A stretch of DNA of 64,000 nt from Caballeronia telluris (GCF_001544495.1 NZ_FCNZ02000001.1:124001-188000); one strand, 5' to 3'. Numbered from the stretch's first letter, positions 39,685 to 49,124 are shown. The notes: generated by a model not told the origin, from the sequence alone. Made by a program: numbers and translations.

Positions 39685-40781
39685 GCGGGCATTTCGTGGA
39701 TATCGAATCTCCGCAGCGCGGCGAGGTAGTCTTCAACAGTCAGCAGGCCAACGCACGGCATAGCGCCATGGGGCAACGCCTCCCCTCGCGCCAGTTTCTG
39801 TGCGAGAGCAATGGCCGCCCCGCACGGAATGTGCGGGCCGTGGTTTTTTGCGGCGACGAGATGCCAATCGAGTTTTTGTGGTTTGCCGTCAAGACCGAGC
39901 CCTTCCAGCGAGACGAACATCGCCCCTTTGTCGCTGACGAATGGCTCCAGCCAGCGGCTTATCGCATGTAAAGGTCCTGCGAGCGGCAGGATGCTGGAGA
40001 GCAGGCCGAGGCGCACCAATTGCGAGGCCGCCCACACGAAGAGGTGCCCGGGAGCGCTCGCGAAGCCGGCATGGAACGTCACGGTGCGCACACCGGGATA
40101 CCGACGGGGGAACAGGACCAGATCGGGTACATCGCAACTGCCGAGGAAGCGCTTGCCGACTGGCTCAGGGAACGGGTAGCGCTGTAAATCGAGCCAGCCA
40201 CGTGTGGTTTGCCAGTGCCCCTCGACCAACCGGCAAAACGGTCTGCCGCAATACCCGAACACGCCTTGCATCGTGGCAAGCCCAGGGGATCGCGCACCGG
40301 AACCAATGCCGTGACGAATGGAATCGAGACGGGAGAACCGGCTCAGGTAACGATCGACCACGGCTGACGATAACGCTGGCAGCGAGCTCGCGCCGCTTGT
40401 CACGAAGACGCGGCGTTCGCGAGCCGCGGTATCCAGTTGTTCGATGCCGGCGACGAAATCGCGGCCATCCGCCAGATCGATGTAGTTCGCGCCGGCCGCG
40501 ATCGCCGCACGGGCCACCGCATAGTCCTGGTTTTGAAAAGGACCGGCCGTATGAATCACCGAGTCGACCCCGAGTTTGAGAAAGCGCTGCATGAGATCCG
40601 TCGCACGGGCGTCGATGGCGATGCCCTGCGAGGACTGCAAGCCGAGCCCTTCAGCGACCGCTCTGGCTCGTGTGGCGTTGCGCCCGCCGATCAGCAGGCG
40701 GATACCCGCGGTCTGTGCGAGAGCGTTGCAGATGCGTTCGCCAAAAAAGCCGTAACCGCCGATCACGAGAATGGTGTGCAT
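39681..40781 (-). CDS. Saccharopine-dehydrogenase-like NAD(P)-binding protein
   Basis: A 366-residue protein with an N-terminal Rossmann fold (ILVIGGYGFFGERICNAL, fingerprint GxxGxxG at about residues 8-13), VIHTAGPFQNQDYAVARAAIAAGANYIDLADGRDFV, and a mixed C-terminal domain. It resembles the saccharopine dehydrogenase/trans-acting enoyl-reductase-like group rather than true lysine enzymes. ATG 40781 was chosen; upstream in-frame ATGs would add a non-family segment. First gene of an operon with DUF2269 and DoxX-like membrane proteins. Substrate unknown. Confidence 0.78.
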   Translation of the reverse strand: MHTILVIGGYGFFGERICNALAQTAGIRLLIGGRNATRARAVAEGLGLQSSQGIAIDARATDLMQRFLKLGVDSVIHTAGPFQNQDYAVARAAIAAGANYIDLADGRDFVAGIEQLDTAARERRVFVTSGASSLPALSSAVVDRYLSRFSRLDSIRHGIGSGARSPGLATMQGVFGYCGRPFCRLVEGHWQTTRGWLDLQRYPFPEPVGKRFLGSCDVPDLVLFPRRYPGVRTVTFHAGFASAPGHLFVWAASQLVRLGLLSSILPLAGPLHAISRWLEPFVSDKGAMFVSLEGLGLDGKPQKLDWHLVAAKNHGPHIPCGAAIALAQKLARGEALPHGAMPCVGLLTVEDYLAALRRFDIHEMPA

Positions 40782-41217
40782 GTTCTGTTGCTGCAGGTTA
40801 GCCCCTGACACGTCGCCAGTGCGGGAACCCGTCCGCTGGCCGGTATTCCGTGCGATAACATGGGCGGCAACGAAGAGCGGCATCGCAGCGCGCACGTCAC
40901 TTCACGCTGGCGTCGCGTTGCTCGACGTTTGTCGCGTGCTCACCATCTGAGTGTGTTTAGGGCAACGCTGATTAGCCTTTTTTGCGCCCCGCGAAGCCTT
41001 ATGGCTACGTAGCTGCCCCCGAACATTCGATACTTCTTTAGCGTTGCCTTAAGATATTTGAATAGCGAAGGACAGCCTCATGAAGCCCGACTATTTTCGT
41101 TGCTTTCGGGTTCGACCGCCAACACGATAACTCTGATATTTTCGGATAACCAAGTAAATTTGTACTTGATATGGAGAGGATCAAGCATCTTCGAACGGCA
41201 GAGCCCTGGTCAACGCC
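40782..41217. other. Gene-free region with a small inverted-repeat element
   Basis: A 436-bp stretch between an operon start and a gene end. It is AT-richer than its surroundings, especially 41040-41180. It contains the short inverted-repeat element at 40961-41048 described separately. Otherwise I see no gene, RNA or terminator that I can support. Confidence 0.5.
40961..41048. repeat. Candidate MITE or insertion-sequence remnant
   Basis: An exact 9-bp inverted pair, GGCAACGCT at 40961-40969 and AGCGTTGCC at 41040-41048, encloses 70 bp with no coding potential. Flanks TTTAG and TTAAG are similar and might be a decayed target duplication. The ends resemble IS termini in style, but the specific family is not identified. 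Confidence 0.35.
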
Positions 41218-41907
41218 TCACGCAGGCTCCATCCCATGCGCAAGCTTGGCCGACTCCGCCTGCGTCGACGCAAGAAACGCGATCAACGCCCTGGCCGCGT
41301 CCGGCAGCGATGACGCCGTGCAGATCGCAGCCGAAAAAACCGTCGTCGCCTGAATCCCGGGCGGCAGCGCCCCGATCACCTCGATGCCCGGCACGTGAAT
41401 CAGTTCGCTCGTCTGCTGGAATCCGAGTTCCACTTTGCCGCGCGCGATGAGCGCACCGACCGGCACGCCAGGCGGCGCCTGCACGATGCGCGGCGCGATG
41501 GTCCCGGCGATGCCCCAGCGCTCGAAGAGACGCGCGAGGTGTGCGCCGCTCGGCCCGGTCGAATAGCCGATGCTGCGGGCGGCCAGAATAGCGTCGCGCA
41601 CGGCCGCCTCCGAGCCGATCTCCGGCCGCGCCGCGCCCGCAGCCACGGCAACCGCGACACCCGAACGCGCCAGATCGACGCGACTGCCGGCATCGACGCA
41701 ACCCGCCGCCGTGAGCCGCGCGATCGCGTCCGCCGCGAGCACGACGACGTCGAATGGCTCGCCGTCCTGAACGCGCGCAAGCGCCGCGACGCCGCCCACC
41801 GACTGGACGACCACCCGCTGCCCCGAGCGCCGCTCGTATTGCTCGACGAGGTCGGCCAGCACCTGACGCGTCGCCATCGAAGAGATGACGGTGATTTCCT
41901 TGCTCAT
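41218..41907 (-). CDS. ModA-like substrate-binding-domain protein without signal peptide
   Basis: A 229-residue protein of the molybdate/extracellular solute-binding type II fold: ITVISSMATRQVLADLVEQYERRSGQRVVVQSVGGVAAL, PFDVVVLAADAIARL, and LGFQQTSELIHVPGIEVIGALPPGIQ. It begins directly with the first strand of the fold, with no signal peptide, so it is probably cytoplasmic. Such proteins recur in gallate and protocatechuate 4,5-cleavage clusters; the role is unclear (ligand sensing or an adapted enzyme). It is the last gene of the gallate operon, 13 bp after the aldolase gene. Confidence 0.72.
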   Translation of the reverse strand: MSKEITVISSMATRQVLADLVEQYERRSGQRVVVQSVGGVAALARVQDGEPFDVVVLAADAIARLTAAGCVDAGSRVDLARSGVAVAVAAGAARPEIGSEAAVRDAILAARSIGYSTGPSGAHLARLFERWGIAGTIAPRIVQAPPGVPVGALIARGKVELGFQQTSELIHVPGIEVIGALPPGIQATTVFSAAICTASSLPDAARALIAFLASTQAESAKLAHGMEPA

Positions 41908-41920
41908 GGTCCGAAGCCGC

Positions 41921-42604
41921 TCAGTCGATATAGCGCAGCCCGGCCTCGCGCAACGGCTCGCGCATGCTGTACATGTCGAGTCCGAGCACGCCGGACGCCA
42001 GTTTCGCGCGCTTCTCGCCTTCGTTGGCCTCGCGCGCGAGCGCCTTGTCGAGCACCTTCTGCGCCACAGCCGCCGGCACCACGACCACGCCGTCATCGTC
42101 CGCGACGACGACATCGCCCGGGCTCACTAGCGCGCCCGCGCAGACCACCGGAATGTTCACCGAGCCGAGCGTCGCCTTGACCGTGCCCTTCGCGGATACG
42201 GCACGGCTCCACACCGGAAAGTGCATCTCGCCCAGCACGCGCACGTCGCGCACGCCGCCGTCGATGATGAGCCCGCGCGCGCCGCGCGCCTTGAAGCTCG
42301 TCGCCAGAAGGTCGCCGAAGTAGCCGTCGGTGCAGTCGGTCGTGACCGCCGCCACGACGACGTCGCCCGGCTGGATCTGTTCCGCCGCGACATGCAGCAT
42401 CCAGTTGTCGCCCGGCTGCAGCAAGACTGTCACGGCGGTGCCGCTTGCCTGCGTGCCGGCGTGAATCGGCCGCATGTAGGGCTTCATCAGGCCGACGCGG
42501 CCGAGCGCCTCGTGCACCGTCGCGGTTCCGAGCGCACCGAGTTTCGCGGCGACGTCGCCGTCCGCGCGTCGAATGTTGCGATACACCACTCCGAGTTCGT
42601 ACAT
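41921..42604 (-). CDS. ligK: 4-hydroxy-4-methyl-2-oxoglutarate / 4-carboxy-4-hydroxy-2-oxoadipate aldolase
   Basis: A 227-residue RraA-fold aldolase. Motifs: [36 protein letters not shown], and the catalytic Arg-Asp region [14 protein letters not shown]. These match the HMG/CHA aldolases LigK and ProA, which split 4-carboxy-4-hydroxy-2-oxoadipate into pyruvate and oxaloacetate at the end of gallate and protocatechuate 4,5-cleavage. ATG 42604 was chosen; an in-frame TTG two codons earlier is less likely. It follows the hydratase gene within 2 bp. Confidence 0.88.
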   Translation of the reverse strand: MYELGVVYRNIRRADGDVAAKLGALGTATVHEALGRVGLMKPYMRPIHAGTQASGTAVTVLLQPGDNWMLHVAAEQIQPGDVVVAAVTTDCTDGYFGDLLATSFKARGARGLIIDGGVRDVRVLGEMHFPVWSRAVSAKGTVKATLGSVNIPVVCAGALVSPGDVVVADDDGVVVVPAAVAQKVLDKALAREANEGEKRAKLASGVLGLDMYSMREPLREAGLRYID

Positions 42605-42606
42605 GA

Positions 42607-43632
42607 TCAACGTCCCTTGGTTTTCAGCGCGGCATCGAGACGCGGATAGACGCGTCGCGCATTGCCTTCGTAAATCTTGAACCGCTCTTCAGCATCGATG
42701 TAAGCCGCGTCGATGTAGCGCTTGGTATCGTCGAAATAGTGGCCCGTTTCCGGATCGATGCCGCGCACGGCGCCGATCATCTCGCTTGCAAACAGGATGT
42801 TGTCCACCGGAATCACGCGCGTCAGCAGATCGACGCCCGGCTGATGATAGACACAGGTATCGAAGAAGACGTTGTTGAGCAGATGCTCCGTCAGCGGCGG
42901 CTTCTTCATCTCCTGCGCGAGCCCGCGAAAGCGTCCCCAGTGATACGGCACCGCGCCGCCGCCATGCGGAATCACGAAGCGCAGGGCCGGGAAATCGCGG
43001 AACAGGTCGGAGGTGAGGCACTGCATGAAGGCGGTCGTGTCCGCGTTCAGGTAATGCGCGCCGGTCGTGTGAAAGCAGGCGTTGCAGCTCGTGCTCACGT
43101 GGATCATCGCGGGGATGTCGTACTCGACCATCTTCTCGTAGACCGGATACCAGTAGCGGTCCGAGAGCGGCGGACTCGTCCAGTGGCCGCCCGACGGGTC
43201 CGGGTTCAGGTTGATCGCCACGTTGCCGTACTGTTCGACGCATTTGACGAGTTCGGGGATGCACGTTGCCGTGTCAACGCCCGGGCTTTGCGGCAGCATC
43301 GCGGCCGGAATGAAGTGATCGGGAAACAGCTGGCTCACGCGAAAGCACAGCTCGTTGCAGATCGCGGCCCACGTGCTCGACACCTCGACATCGCCGATGT
43401 GATGCGCCATGAAGCTCGCACGCGGACTGAAGATCGTGAGGTCCAGGCCGCGCTCGCGCATCAGCTTCAACTGATTGCTTTCGATCGACTCGCGCAGCTC
43501 GTCGTCGCTGATGTGCAGGTCCGATACCTTCGGCCGCTCGGACGGGTTGCCGATCGCCGCGATCTGGCGGTTGCGCCACGTTTCCAGCGCTTTCGGCGCG
43601 GTCGTGTAGTGGCCGTGAATGTCGATGATCAT
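42607..43632 (-). CDS. ligJ: 4-oxalomesaconate hydratase (LigJ-type amidohydrolase)
   Basis: A 341-residue amidohydrolase-fold protein. Start MIIDIHGHY gives the first metal motif HGH; later come [25 protein letters not shown] and [21 protein letters not shown], all typical of LigJ. The enzyme hydrates 4-oxalomesaconate to 4-carboxy-4-hydroxy-2-oxoadipate, the substrate of the next gene product. In pseudomonads this step uses the unrelated GalB enzyme, so this cluster follows the sphingomonad/Burkholderia scheme. The transporter gene lies 58 bp upstream. Confidence 0.88.
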   Translation of the reverse strand: MIIDIHGHYTTAPKALETWRNRQIAAIGNPSERPKVSDLHISDDELRESIESNQLKLMRERGLDLTIFSPRASFMAHHIGDVEVSSTWAAICNELCFRVSQLFPDHFIPAAMLPQSPGVDTATCIPELVKCVEQYGNVAINLNPDPSGGHWTSPPLSDRYWYPVYEKMVEYDIPAMIHVSTSCNACFHTTGAHYLNADTTAFMQCLTSDLFRDFPALRFVIPHGGGAVPYHWGRFRGLAQEMKKPPLTEHLLNNVFFDTCVYHQPGVDLLTRVIPVDNILFASEMIGAVRGIDPETGHYFDDTKRYIDAAYIDAEERFKIYEGNARRVYPRLDAALKTKGR

Positions 43633-43690
43633 CGTCTTTCCCAAAACTGATTCGATTGTCGGCGCGCGGTCTTCACGCGCGCCGACGCTT

Positions 43691-45040
43691 CTAGTGCGCC
43701 GTGTTCGGCTGCGGCGCCGCTTCGCTCGCGTTCGTGCGCTGGGCCAGCAGGATCGCGACGGCGGCGAGCGTCGCGGGCACGGCCAGCATCGCCAGGATCG
43801 CGCCGAACTGCCAGCCAAAGCCGAGCAGCGCTCCGCCGATCGCGGAGCCGAAGATGCTGCCGAAGCGTCCCATGCCGAGCATCCAGCTGACACCCGTGGC
43901 GCGCGCCACGGTCGGGTAGCGGCTCGGCGCGAACGCGTTCAGGCCGGTCTGCGCGCCGCTCATGCAGAAGCCCGCGGCGAACACGAGCAGCGTGAGCGAC
44001 GACGACATCGCGCCGATCCATCCCAGCCCGAGCACGCACAAACCGCCGCCGAGATACGCCGCGCTGATGACGGGCGCCGGCCGGACCTTGTCCATCAGGA
44101 AGCCGACCAGGATCGCGCCGACCGTGCCGCCGACCTGGAACATCGCCGTCACGTTGGCCGCCGCGGTCACGGTCAGTCCGGCGTCCTTCATGAGCGTCGG
44201 CAGCCAGCCGGTCAGCAGATAGATCACGAGCAGGCCCATGAAGTACGTGACCCAGAGCGCCGCCGTCATCAGGCCGTAGCCTTGCGAGAACAGCACGCCG
44301 ATCGGCTTGCGGGTGGGCAGCGGCGGTTCGCTGGAGACGAAGACCTCGTCGCCCTGGAAGCGCGCGCCGCAGACCCGGCCCAGCACCGCGCCGATCCGGG
44401 CGGCGGGTGCGCCGCGCACCGCCAGAAGACGCGCGGACTCCGGCAGCAGCCACATTTGCAGGGGGATCAGCACGAGCGGCAGCGCGCCGCCGAAGATCAG
44501 GACCGAGCGCCAGCCGTGCACCGGAATCAGCCAGCCGGCCGCGAAGCCGATCAGCGCCGAACCGAGATTGAAGCCCGTGAACATGATCGTGATCATCAGC
44601 GCGCGCTTGCGCTGGGGCGCGTACTCGGAGAGGAGCGTCGTCGTGTTGGGCATCGCGGCGCCGAGGCCGATGCCGGTCAGGAGACGCAGCGCGGCCATCG
44701 ACATCGGCGTGGTGGTGAACGCGGTCGCGATCGTGAAGATGCCGAAGAGGAACACCGACGCGATCAGCACCCACTTGCGGCCGATGCGGTCCGAAGCCGG
44801 CCCCGCCGCCAGCGCGCCGATCACGAGGCCGATCGGCGCCGCGCTCATCACCAGCCCGAACGCGGGACGCGAAATCGCCCAGTCGTGAATGATCGACGGT
44901 GCGACGAAGCCCATGATGGCGACGTCCATGCCGTCGGCGGTCACGATGAGAAAACACAGCGCCACCAGCAGCCACTGGTAAGGCGAGATCGGTCGCTCGT
45001 CGATGAAGCCCTTGATGTCAATCATTTTCCCGCTTGCCAT
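43691..45040 (-). CDS. MFS aromatic acid transporter (AAHS family), gallate or protocatechuate
   Basis: A 449-residue transporter with 12 predicted membrane segments. The sequence LLVALCFLIVTADGMDVAIMGFVAPSI contains the aromatic-acid symporter signature (Asp in the DG.D pattern of segment 1), and loop 2-3 has GPASDRIGRKWVLI. Relatives include PcaK, GalT and BenK. ATG 45040 has GTGGAG eight bases before it. It lies between ring-cleavage dioxygenase and hydratase genes, so gallate is the probable substrate. Confidence 0.85.
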   Translation of the reverse strand: MASGKMIDIKGFIDERPISPYQWLLVALCFLIVTADGMDVAIMGFVAPSIIHDWAISRPAFGLVMSAAPIGLVIGALAAGPASDRIGRKWVLIASVFLFGIFTIATAFTTTPMSMAALRLLTGIGLGAAMPNTTTLLSEYAPQRKRALMITIMFTGFNLGSALIGFAAGWLIPVHGWRSVLIFGGALPLVLIPLQMWLLPESARLLAVRGAPAARIGAVLGRVCGARFQGDEVFVSSEPPLPTRKPIGVLFSQGYGLMTAALWVTYFMGLLVIYLLTGWLPTLMKDAGLTVTAAANVTAMFQVGGTVGAILVGFLMDKVRPAPVISAAYLGGGLCVLGLGWIGAMSSSLTLLVFAAGFCMSGAQTGLNAFAPSRYPTVARATGVSWMLGMGRFGSIFGSAIGGALLGFGWQFGAILAMLAVPATLAAVAILLAQRTNASEAAPQPNTAH

Positions 45041-45085
45041 TGTTGTCTCCACTTTGCCTATGATTTTTTGGCTTGGCCGCAAGGG

Positions 45086-46387
45086 TCAGTTCTTGCCCTT
45101 TTCCGCGCTTTCCCAGTCGAGCTTGCCGGCACTCTTGCCCGCCACCGAGTAGAGCGCGCCCGGCGCATTGCGCGTGCGCTGGAACGCTTCCAGCGACTGC
45201 CCGCGCATTGCGGCATAGATGTGCAGATTCGACACGCCGGTGACAGCACCGAGTTTTTCGAGCATGAAAAAGATGACGCCGTAGTGCAGCAGCGCGCGCC
45301 AGTCGCGGCGGCGGATCATGTCGCGCTCTTCCTCGCTGAGGCCCGCGGCTTCGAAGCTCGTTTCCGGATCACGCATGAACGCCTCGCGATGCGCCGGCTC
45401 GACCATGCGATGCAGGTAATCGTTGATCCGGTACGCGCGCACGGCCGTTTCGATCGAGAACGGATACGTGCCTTCGAGCTTCTCGACATCGGTCAGCTGA
45501 AGCGCCATGCGCTGTCGATGACGCTCGACGATGGCCGGCTTGGTCTCGCTGTCCTCGCCTTCGTAGATGGCCGTCGCGATGCCCGCCATCGACGGCAGGT
45601 AATAGCTGCGGTGCTTGCACACGACGTTGTTCGACAACGCGCCGCGCATCGTCAGCCACATCACGACTTCCGCGCCTTCATAGCCGCCGAGTTCCGCGTA
45701 TTCCGCGATGGTCATGTCGGCGAGTTGCTCGGGGTCGCGTTCGAACAGGTCGAGAAAGCGCTGGTCCCACGCCATGTTGTTAAAGCCCGCCCGTTCGCCA
45801 TGCACCTGATGCGAGAGGCCGCCGGTCGCGAGCACCGCGACCTTGATGTCCTCCGGATAGCTTTCGATGGCACGGCGCAGCGCCTGTCCGAGCTTGTAGA
45901 AGCGGCGCGCGCTCGGGATCGGCAGTTGCAGCACGCCCATTTGCAGCGGCACCAGCTTCACGGGCCACTCCGGCTTGTGCGGAACGAGCATCGACAGCGG
46001 CGAGAAACAGCCGTGGTCGAGCGGCTTGTTCTGGAAGAACGACATGTCGAATTCATCGGTCATCAGCGACGTGCCGATGTGCGCCGCCAGCGCCGGATGT
46101 CCCTTGATCGACGGCAGGTCGCGCGCGCCGCCGCCTTCGTCCGCGACGTGCCATTCCGGCCCGACGCCCAGCGTGAACGCCGAGTAGTGGTCGAAGAAGA
46201 AGGACGTGACGTGGTCGTTGTAGATGGTGAGAATCACGTCCGGTTTCTTGTCCGCGAGCCAGTCGGCGACGGGCGCGAAGTTCTCGAAGATCGGCGCCCA
46301 GACGGGATCGTCGCGCTTGTTCTTGTCGAAAGCAAAACCGATGGTGGGCGTGTGCGAGGCGGCGATGCCTCCGATGATGCGTGCCAT
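45086..46387 (-). CDS. galA: Gallate dioxygenase
   Basis: A 433-residue extradiol ring-cleavage enzyme with a LigB-type domain fused to a LigA-type C-terminal domain. Ligands of the iron centre are visible as His12 (IAASHTPTIGFAFD) and His59 (ILTIYNDHVTSFFF); LATGGLSHQVHG supplies the conserved acid/base His. The C-terminal part (RINDYLHRMVEPAHREAFMRDPE) is like LigA. One-chain length of 418-435 residues is characteristic of gallate dioxygenases GalA and DesB rather than two-subunit protocatechuate 4,5-dioxygenase. It opens the gallate ring to 4-oxalomesaconate. First gene of the operon. Confidence 0.88.
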   Translation of the reverse strand: MARIIGGIAASHTPTIGFAFDKNKRDDPVWAPIFENFAPVADWLADKKPDVILTIYNDHVTSFFFDHYSAFTLGVGPEWHVADEGGGARDLPSIKGHPALAAHIGTSLMTDEFDMSFFQNKPLDHGCFSPLSMLVPHKPEWPVKLVPLQMGVLQLPIPSARRFYKLGQALRRAIESYPEDIKVAVLATGGLSHQVHGERAGFNNMAWDQRFLDLFERDPEQLADMTIAEYAELGGYEGAEVVMWLTMRGALSNNVVCKHRSYYLPSMAGIATAIYEGEDSETKPAIVERHRQRMALQLTDVEKLEGTYPFSIETAVRAYRINDYLHRMVEPAHREAFMRDPETSFEAAGLSEEERDMIRRRDWRALLHYGVIFFMLEKLGAVTGVSNLHIYAAMRGQSLEAFQRTRNAPGALYSVAGKSAGKLDWESAEKGKN

Positions 46388-46821
46388 GCTTGTACTCCTT
46401 CAAAACTTGTTTCAACCGGGCTTCGACGCTTTCGAGGTTTCTGGGTCGATCCGGCCGGCCGCTACTGTGAATCGCGACGATAAGAGAAAGCGTCCGCCTG
46501 TCGACAGCCGGTGTAAACCAGATGTCCGGCGCGCCTGCAACGGTATGCGATCCCCTTTCCTGCTCTCCGGTCCCCGCTGGATGCGGTTCTGCCTCCGATC
46601 ATCGTCGTTACATCTGACATAAACAAATTAGATGGCTCGGGAAAGGAGTCGCAAGACGGGTGGAAGGACCATGCTGCGCGTCAAGCCTGGCGTCCGCCAT
46701 TTGCGCGTGCTTTCTTCTTTTCGGCGATGATGGCGCACGCCCGTCGAGCGGCCTCTCATCAGGCGCGTCGAGGCCGGTTCTCGGCGTGCCCCTTCCCCAA
46801 CCCCTCTCAAATTTCCCAAAC
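46388..46821. other. Divergent intergenic region
   Basis: A 434-bp gene-free region between the divergent gallate operon and the alcohol dehydrogenase gene. An AT-rich patch lies at about 46600-46635 (ACATAAACAAATTAG). No regulator gene is near, and no operator could be supported. The gallate operon promoter should lie here. Confidence 0.4.
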
Positions 46822-47880
46822 ATGATGAAAGCCCACGCATATGCAGCGCAATCGGCGGAGTCGCCGCTTGCGCCCTTCTCGGTCGAGCGTCGCGACGTCA
46901 AGGAACACGACGTGCGCATCGACATTCTTTATTGCGGCGTGTGTCATTCCGATCTGCATATGGCCCGCAACGAATGGGGCGCGACCAATTACCCGGTCGT
47001 GCCTGGACACGAGATCGTCGGCCGGGTGTCGGCGGTCGGTTCCGAAGTGACGAAGTTCAAGGTGGGGCAACTCGCGGGCGTCGGATGCATGGTCGATTCG
47101 TGCCGGACCTGCGCCGCCTGCAAGGAAGGCCTCGAACAGTATTGCGAAGGGCCCGACAGCTTCATCCAGACCTACAACTCGCCCGACAAGCACTCAGGCG
47201 GCGTGACGTTCGGCGGCTATTCGACATCGGTTGTCGTCGACGAGGCGTTTACGCTGTCGATTCCGGAAAACCTCGAACTCGCCGCCGTCGCGCCGCTCTT
47301 GTGCGCGGGCATCACGACTTACTCGCCGCTCAAGCACTGGAACGTGCAAAGGGGGCAGAAGGTCGGCATCGTCGGGCTGGGTGGCCTCGGGCACATGGGC
47401 GTGAAGATCGCGGCGGCGCTGGGCGCGCATGTCGTTCTGTTCACCAGATCGCCGGGCAAGATCGAGGACGGCAAGCGCCTCGGCGCGCATGAAGTCGTGA
47501 TCTCGAAAGACCCCGATCAGATGGCGGCTCACGCGAACAGCTTCGACTTCATCCTGAACACGGTGGCTGCTTCCCACGATCTCGATCAGTTCATCGCGCT
47601 GCTCAAGCGCGATGGCACGATGACGCTTGTCGGCGCTCCCGAACATCCTCACCCTTCGCCGTCGGTGATGAGCATGATCTTCAAGCGGCGCTCGCTCGCG
47701 GGATCGCTGATCGGCGGCATCGCGGAAACGCAGGAAATGCTCGACTTCTGCGGCAAGCACGGCATCACGTCCGACATCGAAATGATCCGCATGGATCAGA
47801 TCAACGAAGCGTATGAACGCATGCTGAAGAGCGATGTGAAGTATCGCTTCGTCATCGACATGGCTTCGCTTGCCGGCTAA
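46822..47880 (+). CDS. Zinc-dependent NAD(P) alcohol dehydrogenase (cinnamyl-alcohol/YahK type)
   Basis: A 352-residue medium-chain dehydrogenase. Catalytic zinc ligands: Cys in CGVCHSDLH and His-Glu in PVVPGHEIVG; structural zinc Cys cluster CRTCAACKEGLEQYC; Rossmann motif VGIVGLGGLGHMGVK. It fits the CAD/YahK aldehyde reductase group acting on aromatic and aliphatic aldehydes. Two ATG codons in tandem (46822 and 46825) are both possible. It is not obviously linked to neighbours and likely stands alone; an aldehyde-detoxification role would fit with the nearby ohr and GFA genes, but that is inference. Confidence 0.85.
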   Translation: MMKAHAYAAQSAESPLAPFSVERRDVKEHDVRIDILYCGVCHSDLHMARNEWGATNYPVVPGHEIVGRVSAVGSEVTKFKVGQLAGVGCMVDSCRTCAACKEGLEQYCEGPDSFIQTYNSPDKHSGGVTFGGYSTSVVVDEAFTLSIPENLELAAVAPLLCAGITTYSPLKHWNVQRGQKVGIVGLGGLGHMGVKIAAALGAHVVLFTRSPGKIEDGKRLGAHEVVISKDPDQMAAHANSFDFILNTVAASHDLDQFIALLKRDGTMTLVGAPEHPHPSPSVMSMIFKRRSLAGSLIGGIAETQEMLDFCGKHGITSDIEMIRMDQINEAYERMLKSDVKYRFVIDMASLAG

Positions 47881-47929
47881 TGCAGTCCGCTCGCGAGGCG
47901 CGCTCGATAAGGCGCCTCGCTGCTTCTTC

Positions 47930-48346
47930 TCAGACCACGTTGATGACGACGTCGATGTTGCCGCGCGTCGCCTTCGAATACGGGCAAGTCTGGTGCGCGG
48001 CGTCCGCAAGCGCGCGGGCGACTTCGCGATCCACGCCCGGCAGGCTCACGTTCAGTCGAGCCTGAAGGAAGTAGGCGCCATCGGTCGTACCGAGATCGAC
48101 TTCGGCATCGACGGCCGTATCGGCGGGAAGCGCGACTTTCATCTTCGCTGCCGCCAGCCCCATCGCGCCGATGAAACACGCGGACCAGCCGGCCGCCAGC
48201 ATCTGCTCGGGATTCGTGCCGCTGCCCTTCGAGCCGGGCGCCGAGAGCTTGACGTCGAGGCGTCCGTCCGAACTGCGGGCGGCGCCGTCGCGGCCGCCGG
48301 TGGTGTGCGTCTTGCCGGTGTAGAGCACTTTGTCGATCTGGGTCAT
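47930..48346 (-). CDS. ohr: Organic hydroperoxide resistance protein (Ohr/OsmC)
   Basis: A 138-residue Ohr-type peroxidase. First redox Cys in GWSACFIGAM, second in HQTCPYSKATRGN, both with family context; N-terminal VLYTGKTHTTGGRDG is also typical. It reduces organic hydroperoxides using lipoylated proteins. Usually regulated by OhrR, which is not present here. Followed downstream on the same strand by small exported-protein genes. Confidence 0.93.
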   Translation of the reverse strand: MTQIDKVLYTGKTHTTGGRDGAARSSDGRLDVKLSAPGSKGSGTNPEQMLAAGWSACFIGAMGLAAAKMKVALPADTAVDAEVDLGTTDGAYFLQARLNVSLPGVDREVARALADAAHQTCPYSKATRGNIDVVINVV

Positions 48347-48373
48347 GATGAATTCCTTGCGTGATGGATTGGC

Positions 48374-48649
48374 TTAGTGATGCGCGAAGAGCGATGCGGA
48401 CCCATTCGATCCAACGAAGACGCCCGATTGCGATGTCGTATCGCGCACGCCGCCATACGATTGCGTGCCGGTGTCGGCATTCGCGTATTCGGCGTTGATC
48501 GTCTGAGTGCTCACGCCGCGTTGCGACGCGGGCGCGCCGGCCGTCGGGTTGTAATGCGGCGCGGGGCCATAGCCGCTGCTCGCGAACACGGAGCCGGCGG
48601 CGGCGAGTCCAACGGTGACGACAGTCGCGGTGATAAGACGCTTGAACAT
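48374..48649 (-). CDS. Small exported protein
   Basis: A 91-residue protein with a signal peptide (LITATVVTVGLAAAGSVFAS) and a mature part rich in Gly, Ser, Thr and Asn (GYGPAPHYNPTAGAPASQRGV). No Cys, no recognised domain. AAGGA lies seven bases before ATG 48649. Similar tiny exported proteins accompany DUF4148 genes in Burkholderiaceae. It is 70 bp downstream of the DUF4148 gene on the same strand. Confidence 0.65.
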   Translation of the reverse strand: MFKRLITATVVTVGLAAAGSVFASSGYGPAPHYNPTAGAPASQRGVSTQTINAEYANADTGTQSYGGVRDTTSQSGVFVGSNGSASLFAHH

Positions 48650-48719
48650 GATTGATCCTTGATGAATGAATGAGGTTGCGGGGCCGGTCGATGCGATCAT
48701 CGGACCGGCCTTTCGACTT

Positions 48720-48941
48720 TCAGCTACCGCGATACAGGTTGCTGAGCGACGCAATCTGACCGTCCTTCTGCGCGTGCACCAGTTCTTGCCGGACTTCCGC
48801 GCGCGTCTTCGCCATCACACTGTTGCGGCTCACAGACACGACGGCCGTCTTGTCGGCGCCATCAGGCGCGGGCACGGCAGCGTGAGCGATACCCGTGAAG
48901 GCGGAAGCGGCGAGGGCCAAAGCGATGATCGAGGTTTTCAT
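48720..48941 (-). CDS. DUF4148 domain protein
   Basis: A 73-residue exported protein: signal peptide MKTSIIALALAASAFTGIAHA, then the DUF4148 motif TRAEVRQELVHAQKDGQIASL. Function unknown; such genes are very frequent in Burkholderiaceae and often lie beside two-component systems. AGGAG precedes the ATG. A copy of the GTATC/GATAC element lies about 135-185 bp upstream, and thus it may belong to the regulon of the regulator at 50365. Confidence 0.82.
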   Translation of the reverse strand: MKTSIIALALAASAFTGIAHAAVPAPDGADKTAVVSVSRNSVMAKTRAEVRQELVHAQKDGQIASLSNLYRGS

Positions 48942-49076
48942 GGTGTTCTCCTGGAACGATTAAAAGGTAAGACGCCGGGATTCCATCGGGTGCTGCTGGC
49001 TTGTCGTGTGGAATCCGTCGTTGATGCAATTTGAACCCGCCGATGTATCTGGCTCATGTCGGAAAATCCGTGTTTT

Positions 49077-49124
49077 GCAATGTTGTGTATCGGCTGAGAC
49101 GCTGGATACATTGCGATACGAAAC
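49077..49124. promoter_or_regulatory. Operator-like element, copy 1
   Basis: GTATC-N13-GATAC-N5-GATAC with halves at 49087, 49105 and 49115. The ten-base repeat of GATAC is the usual spacing of OmpR-family binding half-sites. An ungapped match of 37 of 48 positions with the copy at 49766-49813 includes the leading GCAATGTT. It lies between the thiol-redox gene end and the DUF4148 gene. Confidence 0.6.

Noticed and set aside
43619..46483. A 954-codon open frame opposite the gallate operon.
   Set aside because: Arg/His/Asp-rich shadow frame; the minus-strand genes have complete family motifs and tight operon spacing.
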